Shown here in pieces: positions 1-8,609 of a DNA stretch of 64,000 nt (its first letter is position 1; every line of letters begins with the position of its first letter). Below the pieces are notes generated by a model. The model did not search any database, was not told the origin of the DNA, and was given only the letters and a program-made list of their open reading frames with translations. The DNA comes from Paenibacillus sabuli. GTDB lineage: Bacteria; Bacillota; Bacilli; Paenibacillales; Paenibacillaceae. Both the position numbers and the translations under genes were made by a program. Where the stretch lies: assembly GCF_014705605.1 (NCBI RefSeq), contig NZ_JACXIZ010000007.1, forward strand, positions 62,001-126,000, in the 5' to 3' direction.

Positions 1-135
1 CCCGCCGAACACGGCCCGATCTTGAATGATCGCGGTGCGCGCCCCGCGGCGGGCCGCCGCAATCGCACAGCAGATCCCGGCCAATCCCCCGCCGGCCACC
101 ACCAGATCATAGTCCCGCTCTTCCTTATGCTGCAT
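1..135 (-). CDS. FAD-dependent oxidoreductase, N-terminal part (cut by window edge)
   Basis: Reading the minus strand from 135 gives 45 codons open to the window edge. They contain a dinucleotide-binding start: a beta strand (DYDLVVAGGGLAG) with the GxGxxG-like glycine cluster, then an AAARRGARTAII segment, as in FAD-dependent oxidoreductases of the PF12831 type. These are common beside LplA-type sugar importers in Paenibacillus. A G-rich stretch (GAGGGGGG) on the coding strand serves as ribosome binding site. It is the last gene visible in the minus-strand operon that begins near 6215. Substrate cannot be told from this fragment. Confidence 0.75.
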   Translation of the reverse strand, partial: MQHKEERDYDLVVAGGGLAGICCAIAAARRGARTAIIQDRAVFGG

Positions 136-155
136 GCGAAGCCCCCCCCCCTCGT

Positions 156-230
156 CCCTATCCCTATCCCTATCCCTATCCCTATCCCTATCCCTATCCC
201 TATCCCTATCCCTATCCCTATCCCTATCCC
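156..230. repeat. Hexanucleotide tandem repeat (CCCTAT), about 12.5 copies
   Basis: An uninterrupted CCCTAT tract (ATAGGG on the coding strand) fills most of the gap between the stop of the binding-protein gene and the start of the FAD oxidoreductase. A run of ten C (142-151) follows at the ribosome binding site. Such repeats change length by slippage. Here a change alters spacing and leader structure rather than a reading frame. Confidence 0.95.
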
Positions 231-238
231 GCAATGGG

Positions 239-1771
239 TTATTGCAAATATCCGAGCTCAGTCAAGGTATCCTCGGCCGAATCCAAATACAATTGCAATT
301 GGAACTGTTTGTATAGCGTTTCGATAAATTGATCATAGTCGCCGAGCGGTCTTCTGCCGTAGATGAACTTCGTGATTTCCTCTGTCTCGTAGGTTGTCTT
401 GTCGTCAGCTACAACGCCCTGCGGCACAGGAATGAACGAATCGTAAACCTCCAGCCTCGGCTGCTCTTGCGCGAATGCGATGTACGGCTTCTGATTGGCA
501 AACTTTACAGACAAGTAGGCCAGCTCGTCGCGGGCCGTAAGCTGCATCTGCCAGCTGTAGTCCAGATCGCTCATCGCCGGCAGCGGCACCACCTCGCCAT
601 TTTCAACCTTGTAATGCGTCCCTTCAATGCCGTAATTGACAATATTTTGGCCTTTGCCGTCTCCCGTCACGTAATTGAGCAACTCCAGCACTTGCTCCAG
701 CTTCTCCGGCGATTTTTCCAGCGATTTGGGGATCGCCAGACGATTAGGGGTCCGGCCCAGGTCCCACACGCTCATGTAATTGTCGCCGGGGCCTTCCAAG
801 GCGCCGACTTGCACCCACTCCGCATCCGGATTAATCGACTTGTATTGCTCCACGTAGCTGTCCTTGACGAGCTCTCCCCAGCCTCTGAACAGGATGCCGG
901 CTTTCCCTTGGAACGCCTTTTGCTGATCATCCGTTCCTTTGTTGGCCATGATCTCCGGATCCACTACGCCTGCTGCGATCAGATCGGCAATATACGACAG
1001 GGCTTCGCGGAACGCGGGGTCTTCTGTCGTGTAGACGAGCTCGCCGCCTTTGATGGCATAGCTGCCCGGGCCCCCTGTGCCGTAAGCGCCGAATATCGGG
1101 GCGAAGGTGTACAGCGCCGTGCCGGTGATCCCGTATGTGTCCGCTTTGCCGTTGCCGTCGGGGTCCTCGTTAGTGAAGGCGAGCGCCACTTCCTTGAAGG
1201 TCTCCAGATTCGTAGGCATTTCCAGGTCAAGCCGTTCGAGCCAGTCCTTCCGGATCCACAGGGAATCCATAGGGATGTCTGCGCGTTTGGGCAGCGCGTA
1301 CAACGTTCCGTCCACCCGCCCCTTGTTCAACAGATTTTCATCATATAACGCTTTTACATTCGGCATGTCATCCAGATAAGGCTCGAGATCCAGGAGGAGG
1401 CCTTGGCGGCCCATCTCGGTCAGCGGCACCTTGCCGATGTTAAACAGATCCGGCGGCGTTCCCCCTGCCATTTTTACATTCAATTGCTGATCGTACTCGC
1501 TGGCGATGACGTTGAGCTCCATATCCATGTTCAGATCGTTGCTCAGCTGCTGCCAGATCGGGTTTTTATCCAGATCCGGGACGCCTGGCCCGCTCAGCAT
1601 GACTGTAATTTCAACCGGCTCCTTGCTTGCATTCGAATCCTTGGACGAATCGCCTCGCTCCGCTTGCCCGGAGGGCTTCCCGCTGCTCGACGGGCTGTTG
1701 TCCCCGCAGCCTGCCAATACGACGCCGACCAGCATCACCATCATCAACAATACCGGGATTGCTTTTTTCAT
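239..1771 (-). CDS. Extracellular sugar-binding lipoprotein (LplA/YtcQ-like)
   Basis: A 510-residue substrate-binding protein for a carbohydrate ABC importer, anchored outside the membrane. The N terminus is a lipoprotein signal (MKKAIPVLLMMVMLVGVVLAGCGDN) with the lipobox LAGC and Cys about 22, followed by a Ser/Gly/Lys-rich linker. The length and the C-terminal part (repeated aromatic and YxxF-like segments) fit the long LplA/LipO group rather than the shorter MalE group. It lies downstream of two permease genes in the same direction. No ATPase gene is present, which is usual because a shared MsmX-type ATPase serves such importers. Substrate unknown. Confidence 0.9.
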   Translation of the reverse strand: MKKAIPVLLMMVMLVGVVLAGCGDNSPSSSGKPSGQAERGDSSKDSNASKEPVEITVMLSGPGVPDLDKNPIWQQLSNDLNMDMELNVIASEYDQQLNVKMAGGTPPDLFNIGKVPLTEMGRQGLLLDLEPYLDDMPNVKALYDENLLNKGRVDGTLYALPKRADIPMDSLWIRKDWLERLDLEMPTNLETFKEVALAFTNEDPDGNGKADTYGITGTALYTFAPIFGAYGTGGPGSYAIKGGELVYTTEDPAFREALSYIADLIAAGVVDPEIMANKGTDDQQKAFQGKAGILFRGWGELVKDSYVEQYKSINPDAEWVQVGALEGPGDNYMSVWDLGRTPNRLAIPKSLEKSPEKLEQVLELLNYVTGDGKGQNIVNYGIEGTHYKVENGEVVPLPAMSDLDYSWQMQLTARDELAYLSVKFANQKPYIAFAQEQPRLEVYDSFIPVPQGVVADDKTTYETEEITKFIYGRRPLGDYDQFIETLYKQFQLQLYLDSAEDTLTELGYLQ

Positions 1772-1807
1772 TTCTCCGTACCCCTCTCTTCCTGAATGTG
1801 TATATGC

Positions 1808-2674
1808 CTAACCTTTTATCGAGCCCAGCAGCACGCCTTGTGTGAAGTGCTTTTGGATAAAAGGGTAAACCACAATGATCGGAACCGCCGTTAGAATGAC
1901 CGCTGCCATCTGTAAGGATTCCGTCGGCATCGTTTCCTCAAGCGAGAGCTCCTCCACGGACTGCGATCTCGAAAGAATGCCGCGCAGCACGACCTGCAGC
2001 GGAAACTTCGCGGTATCCGAGACATACATGATCGCTTGGAAAAACTCGTTCCAATGCCCCACCGAATAGAACAGCCCAATCGTCGCCATGATCGGCATGC
2101 TGAGCGGCAGCACAATTTGCACCAAGGTTCGCACCTCGCCGGCCCCGTCGATTTTCGCCGCTTCATCGAGACTTTCCGGCAGGTTTTCGTAGAATGTTTT
2201 CATGATCAACAGATTGAATGCGGATACCGCGTTCGGAATCATCATCGCCCACAACGTATTCAGCAGTCCCGTCGCTTTGACGATCAGATAGGTCGGGATA
2301 ATCCCGCCATTGAACAGCATCGTGAACACGATCAGCAGCAAGAAGATCTTCCTGCCGGGCAGCCGCGGCTTGCTGAGCGGGTAGGCCAGCAGTGCGGTGA
2401 GGACGAGATTGATCAGCGTGCCCGCAACCGTGATGATGAATGTCACTTGATAGGCATCCGGAATCCGGTCATTCGTCAGAAAAATACGGTAAGCCTCCCA
2501 GGTAATCGCGCGGGGAACGACGATAAATCCGCCGTTGCGCAGCACTTCTTCGAAAGGGGTGAGGGAGACGGCCACGACATAAAAAATCGGAAACAACACA
2601 CTTAGCGAGAGAAGGATCAGCGTGCCGTAGATGAAGCTCAGGACCAAGCGGTCAACCATTCCGGTCTTTACCAT
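1808..2674 (-). CDS. Sugar ABC transporter permease, LplC/YtcP-like
   Basis: A 288-residue inner-membrane permease with about six hydrophobic segments and the binding-protein-dependent transport loop (EAAKIDGAGEVRTLVQIVLPLSMP), which contacts the ATPase. The start is set at the ATG at 2674. GGGGGAGA lies just upstream, and this start overlaps the TAA of the preceding permease by a few bases (ATGGTAA), suggesting translational coupling. A longer frame starts at 2689 but has no suitable spacing. It forms the membrane channel with the LplB-like partner. Confidence 0.9.
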   Translation of the reverse strand: MVKTGMVDRLVLSFIYGTLILLSLSVLFPIFYVVAVSLTPFEEVLRNGGFIVVPRAITWEAYRIFLTNDRIPDAYQVTFIITVAGTLINLVLTALLAYPLSKPRLPGRKIFLLLIVFTMLFNGGIIPTYLIVKATGLLNTLWAMMIPNAVSAFNLLIMKTFYENLPESLDEAAKIDGAGEVRTLVQIVLPLSMPIMATIGLFYSVGHWNEFFQAIMYVSDTAKFPLQVVLRGILSRSQSVEELSLEETMPTESLQMAAVILTAVPIIVVYPFIQKHFTQGVLLGSIKG

Positions 2675-3576
2675 ATGTTCTCCCCCCACAGCTTCGCGAC
2701 GCGATTCGCAGCCAGGACCAGGGCAAAACCGATGATCGACTTAAACAGGCCTACCGCGGACGCCATACTGAAATTGAATTGTTCGAGCCCGGTTCTGAAC
2801 ACCCAGGTGTCGATGATGTCGGCCACCGGATAGACGTGGATATTGTACATGATATAAATCTGGTCGAAGCCGGCATCCAGCATATGGCCCAGTCGCAAAA
2901 TGAGCAGCAGCACGATCACATTGCGAATCCCCGGCAGCGTCACATGCCATATTTTGCGCAGCCGCCCCGCGCCGTCAACCGTCGCCGCCTCGAACAGCGC
3001 GGGGCTCACGCCCGAGATCGCCGCCAGGTAAATAATCGCGCTCCACCCGAGATCCTTCCACAGATCCGTCCCGACCAAAATGCTGCGAAAATAATCGGTC
3101 GAGGTCAGAAATCCGATCTTGAAGCCGAACCATTCCTGCAGCCACATGTTGATCAGTCCGGTCGATTCGGAGAGGAACGCCATCACCATCCCGTACACAA
3201 TGACCCAGGACAAAAAGTGGGGCAAGTAGCTGATCGTCTGCACCCAGCGCTTGAACGTGCGATTGCCGATCTCGAACAGCATGATCGCCAGCGCAATGCC
3301 GGGCAGCATGCCCCACACCAGCTTGTAGAGGCTGATGAGGAACGTATTCCAGAGCAGCGACGAAAAATACGGGGAACGGTAAAAGTACAAAAAATGCTTG
3401 TACCAGGGATCTGCCCATGCGCTCCCCATCATGCCTTGCGCCACGTTGTAATCCTTAAAGGCAATGATCGCGCCGTACATCGGTCCGTATTTGTACGTCA
3501 CGAAGTAGGCCAACCCCGGCAGCATCATGAGATAAAGTGCCCGGTGCTTCCATGCCGCAGTCCACGCTTTGCCCAT
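2668..3576 (-). CDS. Sugar ABC transporter permease, LplB-like
   Basis: A 302-residue permease, the first gene of the importer. It has N-terminal hydrophobic segments (LYLMMLPGLAYFVTY, then the PMYGAIIAFKDYN pattern of the LplB group) and the EAA loop (FEAATVDGAGRLRKIWHVTLPGI). The start is at 3576 because GGAGGG lies five bases upstream; the longer frame to 3603 begins before that site. It is separated by about 120 bases, holding a promoter and a cre-like site, from the kinase gene upstream. Confidence 0.9.
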   Translation of the reverse strand: MGKAWTAAWKHRALYLMMLPGLAYFVTYKYGPMYGAIIAFKDYNVAQGMMGSAWADPWYKHFLYFYRSPYFSSLLWNTFLISLYKLVWGMLPGIALAIMLFEIGNRTFKRWVQTISYLPHFLSWVIVYGMVMAFLSESTGLINMWLQEWFGFKIGFLTSTDYFRSILVGTDLWKDLGWSAIIYLAAISGVSPALFEAATVDGAGRLRKIWHVTLPGIRNVIVLLLILRLGHMLDAGFDQIYIMYNIHVYPVADIIDTWVFRTGLEQFNFSMASAVGLFKSIIGFALVLAANRVAKLWGENIW

Positions 3577-3610
3577 CCGTACCCTCCTCAATCGCTTTGA
3601 CACTTCATAT

Positions 3611-3662
3611 TGTAAGCGCTTCAGGTATTGAGAAATATACGGAGCAGCAATGATTTTGTCAG
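3611..3662 (-). promoter_or_regulatory. Promoter of the lplB-like operon with cre-like half palindrome
   Basis: On the minus strand CTGACA (3657-3662) and TATATT (3634-3639) are separated by 17 bases, a good sigma-A promoter. Just downstream, 3611-3624 reads TGTAAGCGCTTCAG on the plus strand, which keeps the TGTAAGCGCTT core of catabolite-responsive elements but not the second half. A site after the -10 box would act by blocking elongation or initiation. CcpA binding is inference. Confidence 0.55.
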
Positions 3663-3696
3663 GTTTGAGAAGGTGTTCCGACGACGACCGGATGGG

Positions 3697-5448
3697 TTAC
3701 CGGTCTTCCGACTTGTTCAGTGGCAGCTTGAGGAGCGTCTCCGTGCCTCCCCCCGCCCTGGCGCGGATCGTTACGCCATAAGCCGGTCCGTACAGCAACT
3801 GCATCCGCTCTTTAATATTGTGAATGCCGATGCTGTTGAGTCCCTTTTTTTTGTTCGGCAGGACACCGGAATGGGCCTGATTGTTGATGACCTGCATCAG
3901 CTCCTCCGGCATTCCCCGCCCGTTGTCCTTCACCGCCAGCTGCAAGCCGTCCGCCACAACCTCGGCCAAGACCTCGATTCTGCCTTGCTCGCGCTCGGAT
4001 AGGCCGTGGAAGATCGCATTTTCCACCAGCGGCTGCAGGACGAGCTTGGGCACCCTGCAATCCGGCAGCTGCGGATCCACCAGCATTGTGAATGTGAAGG
4101 TATCGCCGTAACGCACTTTTTGGATCTGCACGAAGGCCTCCAGCACCATCAATTCTTCCCGCAAGCTGATCAGCTCTTCTTTTTTGTCGATGCTGAAGGT
4201 GAGCAGCAGAATCAACGAGCGGATCGTCTCGTCCACCTCGCGCGCGCGGTTCTGCTTCGCCAGACTCCCGATGCATACCAGCGTATTGTAGAGGAAATGC
4301 GGCCTGATCTGGCTCAGCAGCATTTTCAGCTCGTTTTTTCGCCGGCGCGCTTCCATGGCCTGCCGCTCCTCTAGCAAATGATGAATGCGCTGCATCAGAT
4401 AGGAGAAGCTGCGGGATAGCCGGCCGATCTCGTCCTTGCGTTCCAGCGGGCGAATCTTCAGGCGCAGCCGTTCGTCATCGATGCGGTCCATCTGCAGCGC
4501 CAGCCGCTTGATCGGTCTTGTAAACGACCTGCTGAGCACATAGGTGAGCACAAGCAGCAAAACAAACCAGAGCGAAGAGAATCTCAGGGCGTCCCATACC
4601 AGCTCATTCATTTTTTGATGAAAAATCGCTTCGTCCGTCATCGAAATCACATACCAGCCGAGCTGGTTTTGCCTGTTTTTGATCACCATGAGATGAAGGG
4701 AGGCAGCCTGCATGCGTTTCAAGCCGGTCGGCATGTCAATCAATTGCGCAACCACGGCATCGTGCAAGTGATACGGATTTTTTTGATTGCGATAAATGTC
4801 CAATTCGCCGCTCTGATCAAAGGCGACCACGTTACCCTGACCGGTGAGCACGGCGAAGGATTGGCCCGTTTGCAGCATAAAGCTGCTGATTTTCCGCGTG
4901 AGCAGCTCCATGTCCACCTCCAGGATGATCACGCCCGCGGTCTGGCCCCCCCGGTCCTTCATGGGCAGGGAGAAGGCCACGGTCTGGCCCACCTGGATCG
5001 GCGAGTAATAGGGCTCGGACCAATTCACGCCGCCATAGTTGTCTGTGGCAATGTGAACCAGCTTGGCGAGCTGCGGGTGCCCGACAATATCGTACAAAAA
5101 TTGGTCGCTGGAGAGGATCCGCTCGTCTGCGGTAATGATGAACAGGCTGCCGATCAGCGAGCTGCTCGTCTGCTTCACTTGCTTCAGCAAGGCGCCGGCC
5201 CGGACAGGGTCCATCTCCAGCAATTCGGTCATGCGGGACGTCGAGAACAACACCTCTGTAATATGCTGCAAATACAAATCGAGGTATTGTCCCGTTCGGT
5301 CCGTATGCAGCCGCATATCCTCGGACTTCTGCTCATACAAGGCTTCCCGCGCGCTGGACAGATTATTGTAGAGCAGCCCTCCCAGCAGCACAGTGCCGAG
5401 GATCGTGATGGACAGGAACAATTGGGCAAACATGCTTCTGAACCGCAT
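3697..5448 (-). CDS. Sensor histidine kinase, YesM-like
   Basis: A 583-residue membrane kinase. Segments in order: a transmembrane helix near residues 8-30, a large extracellular sensor region of about 250 residues, a second transmembrane helix near 290-305 (SLWFVLLLVLTYVLS), a HAMP region, the His_kinase domain with the phospho-accepting His in RPHFLYNTL near 383, and an HATPase domain (VENAIFHGL; DNGRGMP). The start at 5448 follows AGGGGT and lies just after the stop of the response regulator gene, so the two are co-expressed. It probably senses an extracellular sugar and controls the adjacent importer. Confidence 0.9.
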   Translation of the reverse strand: MRFRSMFAQLFLSITILGTVLLGGLLYNNLSSAREALYEQKSEDMRLHTDRTGQYLDLYLQHITEVLFSTSRMTELLEMDPVRAGALLKQVKQTSSSLIGSLFIITADERILSSDQFLYDIVGHPQLAKLVHIATDNYGGVNWSEPYYSPIQVGQTVAFSLPMKDRGGQTAGVIILEVDMELLTRKISSFMLQTGQSFAVLTGQGNVVAFDQSGELDIYRNQKNPYHLHDAVVAQLIDMPTGLKRMQAASLHLMVIKNRQNQLGWYVISMTDEAIFHQKMNELVWDALRFSSLWFVLLLVLTYVLSRSFTRPIKRLALQMDRIDDERLRLKIRPLERKDEIGRLSRSFSYLMQRIHHLLEERQAMEARRRKNELKMLLSQIRPHFLYNTLVCIGSLAKQNRAREVDETIRSLILLLTFSIDKKEELISLREELMVLEAFVQIQKVRYGDTFTFTMLVDPQLPDCRVPKLVLQPLVENAIFHGLSEREQGRIEVLAEVVADGLQLAVKDNGRGMPEELMQVINNQAHSGVLPNKKKGLNSIGIHNIKERMQLLYGPAYGVTIRARAGGGTETLLKLPLNKSEDR

Positions 5449-5453
5449 CGCGC

Positions 5454-6215
5454 TCAACCCCTGAATACCCTTGGATTCATGCCGTAATGTTTCGTGAAGC
5501 ACTCGGTAAAGTAACGGTAATTGGGAATGCCGACCATCTCCGAAATTTCGTAAATCTTCAAGCTCGTCTGTCGCAGCAGCTCCGCGGCCCGTTCCATCCG
5601 CTTGCGCTTGACGTAATCCTGGTAGTAGTCGCCCGTCACTTTGTGAAAAAGCTTGCCAAAGTAATTGCTGCTGAGTCCGACGTGTGCGGCAATGTACTGC
5701 ACCTGCAGCGAGCTGCCCAAATGGTCGTCGATGTATTGGATCGCCTGCTCAATCTCGTACCGGTAGTCCGGATGCTGCTCGGCGGACGGGCTGGCCAAGG
5801 CCGCCGCGGTCGCATGGAGCGCTCGCTCCTTGACGAGGCGCGACCGCGCTTTGTCCAGCACGATCCAAAATTCCTCCTCCCTGTACATGCCCTTCACCAA
5901 ATAATCGCAGGCGCCGAGCGATACGGCCTCCCTGGCATAATCAAAATCGCTGTAACACGTCAGCAGGATACATTGGATATTCGGCTTCGATTCCTTCAAG
6001 CTTCGAATCAGCTCCAAACCATTCATCACGGGCATGGCGATATCCGTGATCAAGATATCGATCGGATCGCTCAGGCAACGCTTATAGGCTTCTTTTCCGT
6101 TCCTGGATTCGCCGGCCAAATGAAATTGATGTTCCTCCCAAGGCAGCGCCTTCAAGCCCTCCCGGATTGGAAGCTCATCATCTACAACCAATACCTTCAT
6201 ATCTATATCCACCAC
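5454..6215 (-). CDS. Response regulator with AraC-type DNA-binding domain, YesN-like
   Basis: About 253 residues. The N-terminal receiver domain has the acidic pair VVDDE and the phosphorylated Asp in ITDIAMPVMNG near residue 58. The C-terminal part holds two helix-turn-helix motifs of the AraC family (HVGLSSNYFGKLFHK; ISEMVGIPNYRYFTECF). It pairs with the kinase that follows. I chose the GTG at 6215, eight bases after AGGAGGTGG; the ATG at 6200 (MKVLVVDDE) is the alternative but is 23 bases from that site. This regulator is shorter than many YesN proteins, whose middle linker is longer. Confidence 0.88.
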   Translation of the reverse strand: MVDIDMKVLVVDDELPIREGLKALPWEEHQFHLAGESRNGKEAYKRCLSDPIDILITDIAMPVMNGLELIRSLKESKPNIQCILLTCYSDFDYAREAVSLGACDYLVKGMYREEEFWIVLDKARSRLVKERALHATAAALASPSAEQHPDYRYEIEQAIQYIDDHLGSSLQVQYIAAHVGLSSNYFGKLFHKVTGDYYQDYVKRKRMERAAELLRQTSLKIYEISEMVGIPNYRYFTECFTKHYGMNPRVFRG

Positions 6216-6223
6216 TAACCCCA

Positions 6224-6247
6224 CCACCTCCTGTAAGCGCTTAACCA
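6224..6247 (-). promoter_or_regulatory. Ribosome binding site and cre-like element of the two-component operon
   Basis: The plus strand at 6232-6247 reads TGTAAGCGCTTAACCA, sharing the 11-base TGTAAGCGCTT with the site at 3611. The consensus catabolite-responsive element is TGWNANCGNTNWCA; only the last positions fail. It abuts AGGAGGTGG (6224-6232), and a TATACAAT-like -10 sequence lies just upstream on the coding strand. Carbon catabolite control is inferred. Confidence 0.5.
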
Positions 6248-6248
6248 A

Positions 6249-7247
6249 AATTGTATACGATTCACACCTCGGATCCTAGTCAGTCCTCCAGCCAAAATGT
6301 CAGAAAATCAGCGCACACAAGGCGAAACGGCTACCGCCGTCCTTTTGCGGCGCAAGTTTCGTTCAGAAAATACACGCCTGCGCGCATCGTGTACGTATGC
6401 TTCGTCGGCTTGTCTTGCGCATCCGAAAAACCTGCTCTGTACAGACGCCCAGAATCAGGAAAAGTTTCGCGTTCAGGAAGTTCCGCAGCTATGAATTCCC
6501 TTTCGCCATCAAACGTTCATCCCAACGATTTCGTTTCGACCGAGACGACCGTCTAACGGGCGCCAGCAACCTGGAGTTGGCGACTCGGGTCGCCTACGTA
6601 TCGTTAATTACGGTGTTTACGTTGACAAGCTGGGCGAATTTAGCGACTTGGGTGGAATCATGGGCCTAGCCGATGTTGGTTACTTCGACGATTGGGGCGG
6701 CTTGGGCGAGCTGAGCGAATTTAGCAACTTTAGCGGCCTGGGCGACCTGAGCGACCTGAGCGACTTGGGCGGCCTTAGCGGCTTCGATGCCTTAGCGCCT
6801 TCGGCGCTCCCGGCAGCTCTGGCTATGCTCCGGTCACCGCCGGCCGCGAGAGCCGCAGAAATGCCAAGACGCCCCCCGCATCGGGAGACGTCGTCTCGTG
6901 TGCATGCTGTGTTTGAACACAGCGTGTATGAAAGCCCTTGCCCAGCTTTGCGATTCCTCCGGCGGTGCATCCCGCTCTCGCTCATGCCGCTGTCATGCTG
7001 ATCGGCATTCCCGGGCGCCGGATTGGTCCGCCCAGCCTACTCGCCCGACCTGCTCACACAGCCCGCTCGCTCGCGGCTCGCACATCCGATTCGGCTTCGC
7101 TTGCGGCCTTCTCGCGCGGCGTATTGCCCTCCCCCCGCCCTACTTACTCAGGCCTCGCACGCCGCCGGTCTCGCGCACCGCTATCGGCCGACGCGCGCCT
7201 CTGTCCGCTCGTCTTCGACCTCGTCGCCAGGACGCAGGCCTCCGTCC
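6249..7247. repeat. Gene-poor interval with degenerate 9-15 base repeats
   Basis: No convincing gene was found in about 1 kb. Between about 6625 and 6800 the plus strand consists of loosely repeated units such as GAGCGACCTGAGCGACTTGGGCGG, GGGCGAGCTGAGCGAATTTAGC and GGGCGGCTTGGGCGAG. Open frames crossing it (for example 6648-7001 on the plus strand) give low-complexity Gly/Leu/Ser/Asp protein without a ribosome binding site. The rest, 6830-7247, is GC-rich with no recognisable signal. Confidence 0.5.
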
Positions 7248-7679
7248 TTACGCTCCGCCCAGCCCGCGCAGGAACGCCAGGTCGTCTTCGTCGAGGCTGG
7301 CGACCGGGCCGGACTTGATCAGGTCGGAGAACTTCTCGTCCGGCGCCATCACCGTCAGGCAGTACAGCTTGCCTTCGCCGGTGTTGAGGATGTCGTGGTG
7401 ATTGCCCGGCGGCACGATGATGAACGAGCCTGTTCGGATGTCGGTCTCGTAATCGCCGACAATGGCACGGCCCTCTCCCTTGAGCACATAGAAGTACTCG
7501 TGCGCGACCTCATGCTCGTTGGACGGCGTGCGGCCGCCCACGTCGAATATCTCGATGAACGAGGTGAACGGCACCTGCGTGCGGTCGCACAGCAGGACGA
7601 ACTTGTTCGTATCCGCGGCGGCGATCTTGTACACCGGACAATCCTCCAAGTGTCCGGCTACCAATCCCGTTATCGTCAT
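7248..7679 (-). CDS. Cupin-domain protein
   Basis: 143 residues forming a single small beta barrel. A histidine/glutamate cluster in the first cupin motif (NEHEVAHEYFYVLKGEGRAIVG) and a second motif (GSFIIVPPGNHHDILNTGEG) are visible and would bind a divalent metal. It is the last gene of the minus-strand catabolic run and lies about 30 bases after the FAH-family gene. Proteins like this act as small isomerases, dioxygenases or sensors; the exact reaction cannot be told. The start follows a GGGGGAATGAGGCA leader. Confidence 0.85.
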   Translation of the reverse strand: MTITGLVAGHLEDCPVYKIAAADTNKFVLLCDRTQVPFTSFIEIFDVGGRTPSNEHEVAHEYFYVLKGEGRAIVGDYETDIRTGSFIIVPPGNHHDILNTGEGKLYCLTVMAPDEKFSDLIKSGPVASLDEDDLAFLRGLGGA

Positions 7680-7712
7680 TGCCTCATTCCCCCTCTGCTA
7701 GTCATCCCCTCA

Positions 7713-8609
7713 TCATCCCCTCGCTAATAATGTAGGCACACTCTGCGGCACGACCGGATTGACCAATGCCCGGAAGCCCGTCATCCGGCACTCCGTACGG
7801 TCGCCGCTGCGCAGCGGCACCGAGCCTGGCGCCCCGGTCATGATGATATCGCCCGGCAGCAGCGTCATCATGCGGGAGAAGTACGCGACGATCAGCGCCG
7901 GGCTGTACACCATATGGGCCACTGTGCCGCTGTGCACGACCTGCCCGTTGAGCACCGTCTCGACCGCTATGCCGCGAAGCTCCGCGATCTCGTCCGGCGT
8001 CACCAGCTCCGGCCCGAAGCTGAAGAAGGTGTCGAACACCTTGGAACGCTGCAGGAAGCGTGGATTGCGGGCGTGAATGTCCTGGCACGTCATGTCCAGC
8101 GTCGGTGTGAAGCCGGCCACCGCCTCCAGCGCGTCGGCTTCCGATACATCCTTGCATGCGCGTCCGATCACGATGCCCAGCTCCGCTTCCGAGGTGACGT
8201 GCTCGGCCGATGCGGCTGGCAGCACGATCGCGTCCCCCGGCCCGATCAGGCTCGTGTCCGGCTTCATGAAGCAGATCGGCTCCGCTTCGGGCGGCGCCGA
8301 ATTCAGATCCACCGCCTTCTGCGCATAATTCATGCCGATGCCCCAGATCTTGCGGGGATGGCGATACAACGGCGCGAAGTCGACCGCCTCGGCCTCCACC
8401 CCCGGCAGCGTCTCCAGTTGCTTGCGCCCGCCCGCCCGGTACCAGTCGCGCAACCGATCGAATTCTCCGGTCTGCAGCAGCGTGTAGCAATCGCTGCTCC
8501 AGCTCTTGCCGGCGGCGCGATTGATCGCCTCGATCGGCACGAAGCGGCCGCCATCGGCAAGCGCCGCCGTCTCCAGCCCGCCGCCATCACGCAAGGTCAC
8601 CAGTCTCAT
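7713..8609 (-). CDS. Fumarylacetoacetate hydrolase (FAH) family protein
   Basis: 298 residues. The C-terminal FAH domain shows the usual motifs: IWGIGMNYAQKAVDLN, KPDTSLIGPGDAIVLP, EAELGIVIGRACKDV, GFTPTLDMTCQD and GDIIMTGAPGSVPL. The family cleaves or hydrates C-C bonds in 2-oxo or acylpyruvate intermediates, using a divalent metal held by Glu/Asp residues. The start at 8609 follows GGGGGAGCGCAG and overlaps the TGA of the creatininase-family gene (ATGA). A longer frame to 8858 is an artefact of the high GC content. In this operon it probably handles a late carbon-chain intermediate. Confidence 0.88.
   Translation of the reverse strand: MRLVTLRDGGGLETAALADGGRFVPIEAINRAAGKSWSSDCYTLLQTGEFDRLRDWYRAGGRKQLETLPGVEAEAVDFAPLYRHPRKIWGIGMNYAQKAVDLNSAPPEAEPICFMKPDTSLIGPGDAIVLPAASAEHVTSEAELGIVIGRACKDVSEADALEAVAGFTPTLDMTCQDIHARNPRFLQRSKVFDTFFSFGPELVTPDEIAELRGIAVETVLNGQVVHSGTVAHMVYSPALIVAYFSRMMTLLPGDIIMTGAPGSVPLRSGDRTECRMTGFRALVNPVVPQSVPTLLARG

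Noticed and set aside
156-230. CCCTAT repeat as a telomere-like sequence
   Set aside because: It is internal, between two co-directional genes of an operon, and has the exact unit length of a slippage repeat; nothing indicates a replicon end.
22-327. Plus-strand frames with PIPIPI and SLSLSL repeats over the hexamer tract
   Set aside because: They are translations of a simple repeat, overlap the minus-strand genes at both ends and have no ribosome binding site.
6648-7001. Small Gly/Leu/Ser/Asp-rich protein in the 6-7 kb gap
   Set aside because: Its composition comes from the degenerate repeat, and no ribosome binding site or conserved segment is visible.
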